NCBI GenBank assembly: GCA_016845585.1
Contig: JAERSO010000136.1
Span: 1 to 42,037, forward strand
DNA from: Acidimicrobiaceae bacterium
GTDB lineage: Bacteria > Actinomycetota > Acidimicrobiia > Acidimicrobiales > Aldehydirespiratoraceae
Reading direction: 5' to 3'
Length of the DNA stretch: 42,037 bases
How positions within the stretch are numbered: the stretch's first letter is position 1; every line of letters starts with the position of its first letter. Shown one piece after another: positions 34,073 through 41,708 of the stretch. Below the pieces are notes generated by a model. That model did not search any database and was not told the origin of the DNA. It worked only from the letters and a program-made list of their open reading frames with translations. A program made the position numbers and the translations under genes.

Positions 34073-34815
34073 TCGCACAGGAAGCCGACCGATTCGTCGA
34101 AGAGCTTCTCACCCAACTCGACAGTGGCGCCGACGGGATCGCCGATGTGTCCGATCTCGCCGAAGTCGTTCGACAACCAGCCGAACTGGACGCTGCCACC
34201 GAACTTCACGTGATCGTTCTCGGCCAGCCATTCGGGCACGTTCCGCACCGCCTTTGAGAGATCGACCAGATCAGGACGAAGATGCATCATCACCGACGTC
34301 TCCTCCAGCCCGCCATGGATTCCCATCCCGAGCTCATTGGTGGCGGCGGCCTCCGGGTCGGGTGCCGAATAGGCCGGCGGGATGAACGGGTGAATGAGGA
34401 AGGTGAGCACGCCGTGAGCGAGTCGTGCCTCACGGCACGCAACGTTCAAGAGCGTGCTGTTCCCACCATGTCCGTTGAGGAAGACCACTCGCCGCACCCC
34501 GCTGAAGGCCAGGCACGCAACGATGTCGTCGAGCACTCGATGCATCGTCTCGTTGGAGAGCCAGATGGTGCCGGCTGACCAGGCGTGCTCATTCGACTTC
34601 GAGTACGGCAGCGTCGGCGCCACCCATACGTCGAGCTCATCACCGAGCCGGTCGACGACAGCCGCGGCAGCCTCGCTGGCCACGATGTGGTCCACGGACA
34701 ACGGGAGGTGAGGTCCATGCTGCTCGATCGCTCCGACAGGGATGATGACCGTCGAGTCCTTGCTCAGGAGTTCCAGTGCATCGGGCCCAGTGAGGTCTTC
34801 GAGAAATCCAGCCAT
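34027..34815 (-). CDS. Creatininase-family amidohydrolase
   Basis: A 262-residue protein with VIIPVGAIEQHGPHLPLSVD (Glu/His metal ligands), VFLNGHGGNSTLL, and GIHGGLEETSVMMHL (catalytic and metal Glu/His). These are the three standard motifs of creatininase. Relatives include creatininase itself (lactam ring opening), formamidopyrimidine deformylase ArfB of riboflavin/F420 synthesis in archaea, and MftE peptidase. Cyclic amide or formamide hydrolysis would suit a ring-degradation pathway. It converges on the VanX-like gene with a 46 bp overlap. Confidence 0.9.
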   Translation of the reverse strand: MAGFLEDLTGPDALELLSKDSTVIIPVGAIEQHGPHLPLSVDHIVASEAAAAVVDRLGDELDVWVAPTLPYSKSNEHAWSAGTIWLSNETMHRVLDDIVACLAFSGVRRVVFLNGHGGNSTLLNVACREARLAHGVLTFLIHPFIPPAYSAPDPEAAATNELGMGIHGGLEETSVMMHLRPDLVDLSKAVRNVPEWLAENDHVKFGGSVQFGWLSNDFGEIGHIGDPVGATVELGEKLFDESVGFLCDQLREIVGFEFKPDE

Positions 34816-34836
34816 TGCGGCAGCGTAATCGTCGCC

Positions 34837-35939
34837 CTAGCCCCGGAGCGAAGCAAGGATCCGATGGCAGTCGTCGAGCCCGACCGTCCTCGGATTGTTG
34901 TCCATCATCACCATCCGCATTGACTCCTCGGCGACCGCGTGCCAATCGACCGTGTCCCAGTCGACCGCGTCGCCCATCGACCGGGTCTGCCGGCCGATCG
35001 GCAAGCCGAGTCCGCTGACGAGTCGGGAGATGGCCGCCACCAACATGGCGGATGAGGCGTCCGGCTCCAGTCCGGCCAGCACCGAGATCCTCTGCCGCCG
35101 GTCGGCCGCGATCGCGTCGACGTTGAACTCGAAGACCTCGGGGAGCATCATGGCGTTCGCCAGCCCATGGTGAAGATGGAGATGGCTGCAGACACCTCCG
35201 GACAGTGCATGCACCATGCCCAGGCCGGCCTGATCCATGGCGATGCCTCCGTAGACGGCCGCGAGCATCATCGCCTGACGTGCTTCGAGGTCGTTGCCGT
35301 CAGCGGTGGCCCGCCCCAGGTATTCGAAGGTCAAGCGCATGGACTCCACGGCCAACACGTCGCCGCCGTGAGGCCCGCCGGGAGGCCGATCGTGACCGCC
35401 GGGTCCAGGATCGCAACGTGAGCGAACATCAGCGGACTCAGGACACCCTTCTTGAATGGTTGCGATGGGTCGGAGATGACCGCCACCTTGCTGACCTCGC
35501 TCCCGGTGCCTGCCGTCGTCGGAACGGCGATGAATGGGTGGCTCCGCTTCGTGATCGGGCGTCCTTCCCACTAATAGCTCGAATAGTCCCCGCCGTTCGT
35601 CAGCAGCATCGCGGCCGCCTTGGCGGTGTCGATCGCCGAACCACCGCCGATCGCAAGGATCACATCGCACCCGACCTCCTCGGCCTGACCACGGGCGGCG
35701 GCCACATCATCGGTGGTCGGATTGCCACTCACCTCCGAGTGAAAGCGGACGAACGCGCCGCGCGCCTCGAGCGCCGCGCCCAACTCGCCTGGCAGTCCCG
35801 TCGCTGCCATCCCCGGGTCCGTGACGATCAACACCCGGTGCGCACCGAAACCGTCGACCTCAGCCGGCACAGCCTCACCAACCGGCGATCCCCAAACGAG
35901 ACGAGTCGGGATCTGGAACGCGAACGGATCGATCACCAT
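34837..35939 (-). pseudogene. Iron-containing alcohol dehydrogenase, disrupted by a stop codon and a deletion/frameshift
   Basis: The intact N-terminus (from 35939: MVIDPFAFQIPTRLVWGSPV; ILAIGGGSAIDTAKAAAMLL) is interrupted by an in-frame TAG at 35571-35573. The same frame continues past it with recognisable sequence (FIAVPTTAGTGSEVSKVAV, then AILDPAVTIGLPAGLTAAT) and goes off-frame near 35355. Homology resumes in another frame at DVLAVESMRLTFEYLG and runs to 34837, keeping HALSGGVCSHLHLHHGLANA. The segment between TAAT and DVLA, normally about 20 residues including GMDALTHAIEAY with two iron ligands, is missing. So there is at least one nonsense change and a deletion of roughly 60 bases with frameshift. 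A functional enzyme is very unlikely unless the sequence contains errors. Confidence 0.85.
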
Positions 35940-36014
35940 CCCACGACCCTAGGCGGCCGCCACACGATGGCTCCGGCCGAGCGCCACAGACCGTTCAATG
36001 CCTACGATCGCTCC

Positions 36015-36581
36015 ATGGAACTTCGGAGCTGGATCACCGCCGACCTCGAGTCATTGGGGAACCGCCTCACCAACGGCGTGTTGAACATCATCCCGCCGGA
36101 ACGCATGGCGGAGCGTGTTGACGGCGGCGGGATCGCTCCGGTCTACGCGCTCTGGCACACCGCCAGGCATCACGATGTCGCGGTGAACGGGGTGCTCCGG
36201 GGCGGCGAACAGGTGCTTGCCGACTGGGGCGACCGGGTAGGGGTCACCGAGGACACCTGGCGAGGGCTGGCGGAAGCCGAGGATCTCGATCTCGTGCCGA
36301 TGCTCGATCCCGGGGCCGTCGGCGGCTACGTCCTCGCCGTGATCGAGAAAACGCGAACGTGGGTCGCCGACGGCGATCTCGGTGTCCTCGATGGCACCCC
36401 CGACGCGGGCGCGACCCTCGAGCAGATCGGCGCACCCACCGACCGCTTCGATTGGCTGTATTCGATGTGGGCGGGCAAGCCCGCTCACTTCTTCCTGGCC
36501 TGGGAGGCGATCGGTCACGGCTACAACCATCTCGGTGAACTCATCACCGTGCGCAACCGCATGGGGTTGAGTCCGTTCTGA
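36015..36581 (+). CDS. DinB-family (DinB_2-like) protein
   Basis: A 188-residue protein from ATG 36015 (MELRSWITADLESLGNRL); a longer in-frame start at 35967 is possible but lacks family similarity. It has a four-helix DinB pattern: ALWHTARHHDVAVNGVLRGG, TDRFDWLYSMWAGKPAHFFL and AIGHGYNHLGELITVRNRMG, with three metal-binding-type His at conserved DinB positions (first His in LWHTARHHD, then GHGYNHLGE). Actinobacterial DinB proteins are often thiol-dependent (mycothiol) transferases of unknown substrate. It is near the broken Fe-ADH and a phosphoesterase, with no clear functional link. Confidence 0.82.
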   Translation: MELRSWITADLESLGNRLTNGVLNIIPPERMAERVDGGGIAPVYALWHTARHHDVAVNGVLRGGEQVLADWGDRVGVTEDTWRGLAEAEDLDLVPMLDPGAVGGYVLAVIEKTRTWVADGDLGVLDGTPDAGATLEQIGAPTDRFDWLYSMWAGKPAHFFLAWEAIGHGYNHLGELITVRNRMGLSPF

Positions 36582-36607
36582 GTCCGGGGCTATGTCACAA
36601 TCGATTG

Positions 36608-37396
36608 GTGATCATCGCTCAGATCTCCGACACCCATGTCCTCGAACGTGACGAGCAGCACTTCGTGGACAACAACGCCTCATTGGCCTCGATCATCGCG
36701 TCGCTCAACGACGAGGATCCGCGGCCAGATCTCGTTCTGGCCACGGGCGACCTGACGAACTGGGGTCACTCTGGCCAGTACGAGATGCTGGAGGAGATCA
36801 TCTCGGACCTTCAACTCCCGGTGCTGCCGTTGGTGGGGAATCACGACGTTCGCGACCTGACGAGGCAGAGCTTCCCCGGCGCTCCGTGGGTCGATGCCGA
36901 GCACGCGAGTTGGATCACGCATCTCGATGACCTCACGATCATCGGCCTCGACTCCACCGACCCCGATTCCCATGGCGGCGTGTTCGACGAGAGCCGCGAG
37001 ACGTGGCTCCGCTCCTGCCTCGATTCTGCCACCGGGCCGGTCATCCTCTCGCTGCACCATCCCCCATTCGCCACCGGTGTCGAATGGATGGACTCGTCAG
37101 GGTTTGCCGGGCTGGCTGAGCTTCGACGAGTGATTGCCGACCACTCATCCCAGATCGCCCGGATCCTCTGTGGTCATTTCCACCGGCCCGTCGTGACCAC
37201 CGTCGAGGGAGTCACGACGTCGGTGTGCCCGGCAGGGACCTATCACGTCGGGCTGGATCTGCGGCCAGGCGCTGGTCAGTCGATCATCCGGGACCCACGG
37301 GGATATCAGCTTCATCTGATCGACGGCCCGTCGGTCGTGACGCACACCCGGTACGTGGACACCGGCGAGGCTCCGTTCGATCCCGGATGGGCCTGA
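36608..37396 (+). CDS. Metallophosphoesterase (CpdA/GpdQ-like)
   Basis: A 262-residue calcineurin-like phosphoesterase. I prefer GTG 36608; TTG 36605 is also in frame. All metal motifs are visible: AQISDTHV (D-x-H), LATGDLTNWG (GD), LVGNHDVRD (GNHD), LSLHHPPF (H) and LCGHFHRP (GHxH). Class III cyclic-nucleotide phosphodiesterases (CpdA, Rv0805) and glycerophosphodiesterases (GpdQ) share this set. The stop codon is within the palindrome TGATCA and abuts the convergent YqeC stop directly. Confidence 0.9.
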   Translation: MIIAQISDTHVLERDEQHFVDNNASLASIIASLNDEDPRPDLVLATGDLTNWGHSGQYEMLEEIISDLQLPVLPLVGNHDVRDLTRQSFPGAPWVDAEHASWITHLDDLTIIGLDSTDPDSHGGVFDESRETWLRSCLDSATGPVILSLHHPPFATGVEWMDSSGFAGLAELRRVIADHSSQIARILCGHFHRPVVTTVEGVTTSVCPAGTYHVGLDLRPGAGQSIIRDPRGYQLHLIDGPSVVTHTRYVDTGEAPFDPGWA

Positions 37397-38101
37397 TCAA
37401 CGAGTCCCCGCCGTGCGGGCGACCGGGATCACCGCGAGGGCAGGCTCCAGGCGTGCCACCTCTTCAACCAGGGCCTCAACGAAATCGGCGTTGACCTCGT
37501 CGACCTTGGTGACGGCGATGATCAGTCGCCCATGCTCGACAAGAGCGGCACGCTGACCTCTCGGATGCAACAAGACCGTCGCCGCGGCCTCGGGCGACAG
37601 CCGCTCATACGGCCCGCAGTTCGCGAGAGCGGCCACGCGCAACGGCCGATGGCATTGATCTGCGATCACTCGGCCCAGCGCATCTGCCCCGATCACCGAG
37701 ATCATGACCGTTGTGAGCGAGGGCACGTTCGGTTCGAACGGGCCGGGTGCCTTGAACGGCATCGATCGTGCCCCGTCGGCTTCGACGAGCACGTGATCGA
37801 CCCGGCCGAACAGGGTGTTGCATCGGCTGGTTTCCAACCCGACGGCCTTCCCATCCGTCAGTGTCCTCCAGGCCAGGACAGGCCCGGCAGCTGCAGCGAG
37901 AACGATTTCGTCGTCGGATGCGCCGACCAACGTGGGAAGCTCCCCGCTCTCGCCAGGATCCATCTTGGTGGTTGTCGTCGCGATTCGTGTACCGGTCAGC
38001 GAACTCGCGAACGTGTGCAGGAGCGTTGTCTTCCCGCCTCCACCGACGAAGGAGACCATCTCGTGGTCCCCCAGGCCGACGCGGCTGACCACGTCGTTCA
38101 C
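37397..38101 (-). CDS. yqeC: YqeC family protein (selenium-dependent molybdenum hydroxylase system)
   Basis: A 234-residue protein from GTG 38101, which forms a GTGA overlap with the YqeB stop. It has a P-loop-like start VSFVGGGGKTTLLHTFA, then RIATTTTKMDPGE and HVLVEADGARSMPFKAPGPF, as in YqeC proteins (putative selenium cofactor biosynthesis). YqeC and YqeB genes occur with selenium-dependent molybdenum hydroxylases in Firmicutes and E. coli. Here they lie about 8 kb from the xdhD gene. No selD gene is in the window, so selenium use is not shown. Role in labile selenium/molybdenum cofactor maturation is inferred from family. Confidence 0.87.
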   Translation of the reverse strand: MNDVVSRVGLGDHEMVSFVGGGGKTTLLHTFASSLTGTRIATTTTKMDPGESGELPTLVGASDDEIVLAAAAGPVLAWRTLTDGKAVGLETSRCNTLFGRVDHVLVEADGARSMPFKAPGPFEPNVPSLTTVMISVIGADALGRVIADQCHRPLRVAALANCGPYERLSPEAAATVLLHPRGQRAALVEHGRLIIAVTKVDEVNADFVEALVEEVARLEPALAVIPVARTAGTR

Positions 38102-38904
38102 ATCGACGCCCGGCGTCGGAACCAGTCCAGCGTCGCCACCGTGACCGCACCACCGATCGCAAGCGCTTTGTCCGACATCTCGTCGCACGGAGTGTCCAAC
38201 CGAGGGTCGATGTCGCCCACCTTCATCCCCGACCGAGCATCACAGCTCGGATGCAGCAAGCCGCGAATCACCCCTGGGAACGGCGCGACGATCTCCTCGC
38301 CGCCGCTACGGCCGAGCACGTCACCCGTGGCAACGGCGTCACCGATCTGAACCCGCCACTCGATCGGGCCGGCCTGCGGCGCCCGGAGCACTCGTTCGCT
38401 GCCATGACCGGCGACGAGACCCGGCGTGCCAGTGTCGGCCTCGGCGGCGCCCTGCTCGATTACGCGCCCGAGTCGGCCTCCACGGTTCGTCTCGATCACC
38501 AGATCACAATCGTGCCCAGCTTCAAAGCCCGGTCCGAGGGAGATCACCAGTTCCGCGTCGTCGCGGCGAGTGTCGATGTTGCGCTTGGCCAGCCTGGCGT
38601 CGATGACGACCTCCGGCGTGGGGATCCACGCTGGGATGGTGGGACTCGCCGCCACCGGGACGATGCCCGCCGCCACCGCTCGCTGCCACTGCTCAGAGTT
38701 GTCGACCCGTTGCGCCGTCAGTCCTTCAACCGTGATCGTCCCGTCGTAGATGGCGCTCGAGAGCGCCACTCGACGGCGAACGGTGAGCGGTTGGGCCAAC
38801 TCGAGCACACCGACGGAGAAGCCGACCTGACAGAGCCGGTGGATGACACCGGTGGCGAGATCACCACCACCGCGAACCAGGACGGGGTAGTCGGCAAGCG
38901 ACAT
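38098..38904 (-). CDS. yqeB: YqeB family protein (selenium-dependent molybdenum hydroxylase system)
   Basis: A 268-residue protein from ATG 38904 (MSLADYPVLVRGGGDLATGV). Upstream in-frame starts would add Arg-rich, non-family sequence. Family marks are VRGGGDLATGVIHRLCQVGF, VLELAQPLTVRRRVALSSA (P-x-x-x-RR pattern), AIYDGTITVEG, VVIDARLAKRN and AELVISLGPGFEAGHDCDLV. YqeB (EF2563-type) proteins accompany YqeC, SelD and molybdenum hydroxylases; a role in the Mo/Se cofactor is presumed but not biochemically established. Two-gene operon with YqeC. Confidence 0.87.
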   Translation of the reverse strand: MSLADYPVLVRGGGDLATGVIHRLCQVGFSVGVLELAQPLTVRRRVALSSAIYDGTITVEGLTAQRVDNSEQWQRAVAAGIVPVAASPTIPAWIPTPEVVIDARLAKRNIDTRRDDAELVISLGPGFEAGHDCDLVIETNRGGRLGRVIEQGAAEADTGTPGLVAGHGSERVLRAPQAGPIEWRVQIGDAVATGDVLGRSGGEEIVAPFPGVIRGLLHPSCDARSGMKVGDIDPRLDTPCDEMSDKALAIGGAVTVATLDWFRRRASM

Positions 38905-39019
38905 TCTCAGCGGTTCCGGGCCATCGACATCTCGAATCAGGCTAGCTGCCGATCCCGGGGGAGCTGGCCGGTCGATCGGTTGCGGCGTCCGCGAATCGAA
39001 CGGCAGTACTCTCGATTGC

Positions 39020-39724
39020 ATGCTTCGCCACCTCGTCGGGTCGCTCGGGCTGATCTGTCCTGGCGGGATGTGGCGCGTCTGACCTCGCCACTCAGCACGA
39101 CGGCTCCGCTGACCGGCAAGCCGTCTCCGTGACAGGTGCGACCCTGGGGGAGACTGGGATCGGGTTCGCATTTCACCCCACCGAAGCTGCCATCCGCATC
39201 ACCATCGAATCGACCGGCGAATTGACGATTTGTCCGGCTGACAGCATGGGAGGCATCGAAGACCCAGCCGCTGACTCCTGGGGAGCACGATGGGATCATG
39301 TCGGATGTCGTGAAGTCGTCGCAGGCATCGTCGAGTTGCCACCGACCTCGGGGGGCCAACACGTGGGCATCCGCATCGGCTCGACGTCTGAGGAGGCTTC
39401 GGCGTCGATCACGATCGAGTGGATTCCCGCCGACCCGTACTTCGCCTTTCAACCGGGCCCGGTCGGGCCCGAAGAATCGATGAGCATCGCAATGGATCTG
39501 ACGCAGGCGGGTGACCTGGCCGGCTTCGTGAGAACCGAGGGGGCATGGGACTCGAGTTCCAGCGCAATCAGCAGCCGGCGATCGGATACCGCGGAAACGG
39601 AGACGCGACCGATGTGACCTTCGCGTCTCTGGACCAACCGGGCGTGTGGACCATGCGCTACACGAACCTCGCAACCGCCGAACAGCAGCCACAGATCTTC
39701 ATCGACTGGCCACTGTTCGGGTAG
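39020..39724 (+). pseudogene. Decayed lipoprotein gene with two frameshifts
   Basis: No single reading frame is complete. ATG 39020 opens a signal-like MLRHLVGSLGLI. The frame then shifts near 39054, and SVLAGCGAS (lipobox LAGC) continues in another frame through GATLGETGIGFAFHP and ESTGELTICPADSM to about 39545. A further shift leads to GLEFQRNQQPAIGYRGNGDA and ends with FIDWPLFG and TAG at 39722-39724. Joined, the three parts read as a secreted lipoprotein of about 235 residues. I do not recognise the family. It lies directly before an IS element, so decay is plausible; sequencing error is the alternative. Confidence 0.6.
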
Positions 39725-39911
39725 GCCCTCCCGGCGGGGCAGCGCCGCATCATCACGCTGTTTCCACACAGTCTTCAATCATCCATGGCTGCATTCCTCG
39801 AAGGTGGAACCGAACCACAGAGCGGTCCCACCAACGGGGCCCCGACACAAGGAAGAATGATCCGCCCTGGGTTCCGCGGAGGCCCTCGACCTTTGAAAGA
39901 GGATGAGAGCT

Positions 39912-40229
39912 ATGAATACAGATGTGGGATCGAAGCCGACGACGCGGCGGTATTCGCCGGAGCAAAAGGAGCGGGCGGTGCGGATGGTGTTCGCGCTGCG
40001 TGCGGAGCTGGGTTCGTCGCAGGGCACGGTGAAACGGGTCGCGGATCAGCTCGGGATCGGGGTGGAGTCGTTGCGGTCGTGGGTCAAGCAGGCCGAGATC
40101 GATACCGGGGCCAGGTCGGGGACGACGTCGGCTGAGGCTGTGGAGAACAAACGGCTTCGTCAGGAGAACCGCGAGTTGAAGCGGGCGAACGAGATTTTGC
40201 AGCGGGCTTCGGCTTTCTTCGGGGCGGAG
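39912..40229 (+). pseudogene. IS3-family OrfA (helix-turn-helix subunit), interrupted by IS110
   Basis: About 106 codons from ATG 39912 (ATG 39903 is also possible). HTH_Tnp_1 pattern: RRYSPEQKERAVRMVFALRA, ADQLGIGVESLRSWVKQAE, then a leucine-zipper-like region with ENRELKRANEILQRASAFFG. The IS3 sequence stops after GGGGCGGAG at 40221-40229. Beyond that the frame reads 13 codons of IS110 DNA and stops at 40266-40268. The IS3 sequence resumes at 41692 (TCGACCGCCAACAGCGATGA, counting from 41693). Confidence 0.85.
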
Positions 40230-40249
40230 ACATCCCATCCGGATAAGTG

Positions 40250-41467
40250 TCAAGCAGCAATTGTTTGACGGTGTGCCCAGGCGGTGTGTTCGTCGTAGAG
40301 GACGCGGTGGTCGAGGCAGCCGTGAAGGATTCCGACGAGCCTGTTGGAGAGGGCTCGTAGTGCTTTGCTGTGGCTGTCGCCTTTTGCTCGTCGCTGGTCG
40401 TAGAACAGGCGTGCGCCTTCGCTGGCGGTGATCGTCACGAAGGCCCATTGGTAGCAGGTGTCGGCGAGGCGAAGGTTGCGGGCGTGGCGAGCGAGCACGA
40501 CGTGGCTGCGTCCTGATGCTCGGGTCACGGGTGAGGTGCCTGCGTAGTTCTTTCGTGAGCGGGCATCAGCGAAACGGGTTGGGGCGTCACCGAACTCGCC
40601 GAGAACGCGTGCACCGAGGGTTGTTGAGAGTCCGGGGATCGAGCGGATGATCTCAGCATCGTCGTGGGCGTCGAAGAGTTCGCCGAGCTCTTCCTCGATG
40701 CGTTTGATCTGGGTCGTGAGTTGCGTGGCCACGCTCACCAGCGCGGTGACAAGTGATCCCATTGCTGCCTCGATCGGCTCGGAGGCGGCGAGCTGGTCGC
40801 TGCGCAACGCGGCCTGGATCTTTGGTGGGCGTCGCTCGAAGCCGCGTTTGCGGCCGCCGCGTTTCATCGCTGCTTTGATCTGGGTCAATGTGAGTTTGCG
40901 TCCCCGTGTCGGGGTCGGGGCCACGGCGAGCACCCCGAGACAATCGCCGTGGGCTAGCTCGGGGAAGGCTTGCAGCGCTGCAGGGTAGAACTCTCGAAGC
41001 GCGGAGCGGAGCTGGTTCAGTTGACGTTGCCGAGTCCAGATCAGGTTCTGATGTGCCCGGGCGGTGATCTTGATCGCGTCGACGAGTTCGCTGTCCGCGA
41101 ACACCGGGTGGTGGTTGTGTCCATCGAGTCGAGCGACCGCCGCCAACGTCTTGGCGTCGCCGGCATCTGATTTCGCGCCGGAGTTCGAGAGCCGTTCTCG
41201 GTATCGGGCGGTCGACATCGGGTTGAGCGCGATGACCTCAAACCCAGCGGAGATCAACGCGGTTACGAACAATCCGCGATCTGTTTCAGTCGCGATCAAC
41301 ACGTCGTCGGGGTCGGCGCCGTGCTCGGCGATCATGTCGAGGAACTCACCAACCCCGGCCGCGCCTTCGAGAACCCGTCCCTTCGCTACGCAGTCGCCGT
41401 TGATGTTCTCGACGTGGTAGTCGTGATGGGTTTCGGCCCAATCGTGGCCGACGTACAGAACTGTCAT
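40250..41467 (-). CDS. IS110-family transposase (bridge RNA-guided recombinase)
   Basis: A 405-residue protein, full length. The N-terminal RuvC-like DEDD domain has VGHDWAETHHDY (D9), ATETDRGLFV (E61) and AKSDAGDAKTLAAV (D101, D104). A central coiled-coil-like helix (TTQIKRIEEELGELFDAHDD) follows. The C-terminal Transposase_20 domain has IIRSIPGLSTTLGARVLGEF, RKNYAGTSPVTRASGRS (candidate nucleophile Ser318) and Y-Q-W-A-F. No frame defect is visible, so the enzyme may be active. IS110 enzymes recombine donor and target DNA at a two-base core chosen by a bridge RNA from the element's own non-coding end. Confidence 0.93.
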   Translation of the reverse strand: MTVLYVGHDWAETHHDYHVENINGDCVAKGRVLEGAAGVGEFLDMIAEHGADPDDVLIATETDRGLFVTALISAGFEVIALNPMSTARYRERLSNSGAKSDAGDAKTLAAVARLDGHNHHPVFADSELVDAIKITARAHQNLIWTRQRQLNQLRSALREFYPAALQAFPELAHGDCLGVLAVAPTPTRGRKLTLTQIKAAMKRGGRKRGFERRPPKIQAALRSDQLAASEPIEAAMGSLVTALVSVATQLTTQIKRIEEELGELFDAHDDAEIIRSIPGLSTTLGARVLGEFGDAPTRFADARSRKNYAGTSPVTRASGRSHVVLARHARNLRLADTCYQWAFVTITASEGARLFYDQRRAKGDSHSKALRALSNRLVGILHGCLDHRVLYDEHTAWAHRQTIAA

Positions 41468-41503
41468 GGCTTCTCCTGATGGCTTGTCTGATGTAAGCGC
41501 TGC

Positions 41504-41691
41504 GCGGGGTGATTGTCTGGCGAGCTAATGGTCCAGTGCTCAAAGGCACGACATCCCACAAGTCATTTCGATCACCCGCAGATCGCCGGGCGCACGATCT
41601 CCGCCTAGGACTCGAAGTCCAACTCGACCTAGTGCTGACCCGGCTACAGCAGCACAACATTCCACCTGGAACGTCGCACTGACGCCATTAA
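41504..41691 (-). ncRNA. IS110 bridge RNA with target- and donor-binding loops
   Basis: Read on the minus strand from 41691. A 5' hairpin (41674-41657, ACGUUCC/GGAAUGU, loop AGGU) is followed by the target stem: GCCGGG (41644-41639) and GCAC (41635-41632) pair with GUGC (41595-41592) and CCCGGC (41590-41585). Inside lie the left target guide GGUCGAG (41629-41623), an apical hairpin GGACU-UCG-AGUCC (41620-41608) and the right target guide GGCGGAG (41605-41599). Donor stem: GCGGGUGAU (41579-41571) pairs with AUCACCCCGC (41513-41504; one bulged C). Inside lie donor guide UGGGAUGU (41558-41551), hairpin GUGC-CUUUGA-GCAC (41549-41536) and donor guide CCAUUA (41531-41526). The guides match the insertion flanks and the element ends. 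Exact RNA ends are unknown. Confidence 0.8.
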
Positions 41692-41708
41692 CTCGACCGC
41701 CAACAGCG

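Larger units (their letters stand above)
40230..41691 (-). mobile_element. IS110-family insertion sequence, complete, inserted in the IS3 element
   Basis: About 1.46 kb. It consists of the transposase gene plus a 224 bp non-coding left end (upstream of the transposase, 41468-41691) and a 20 bp right end (40230-40249). A long upstream and short downstream end is the IS110-group layout, not the IS1111 layout. There are no terminal inverted repeats. A two-base core AC (plus strand; GT in the transposase direction) is present at both junctions (40230-40231 and 41691-41692), so the boundaries are exact to within two bases. The bridge RNA guides agree with these boundaries. Confidence 0.87.

Noticed and set aside
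35205..36581. A 458-codon plus-strand frame ending in DinB
   Set aside because: The first 270 codons are antisense to the Fe-ADH pseudogene and Arg-rich. DinB similarity begins at ATG 36015.
40230..40268. C-terminal tail ETSHPDKCQAAIV as genuine IS3 OrfA sequence
   Set aside because: The bases after 40229 belong to the right end of the IS110 element, and the IS3 sequence resumes at 41692.
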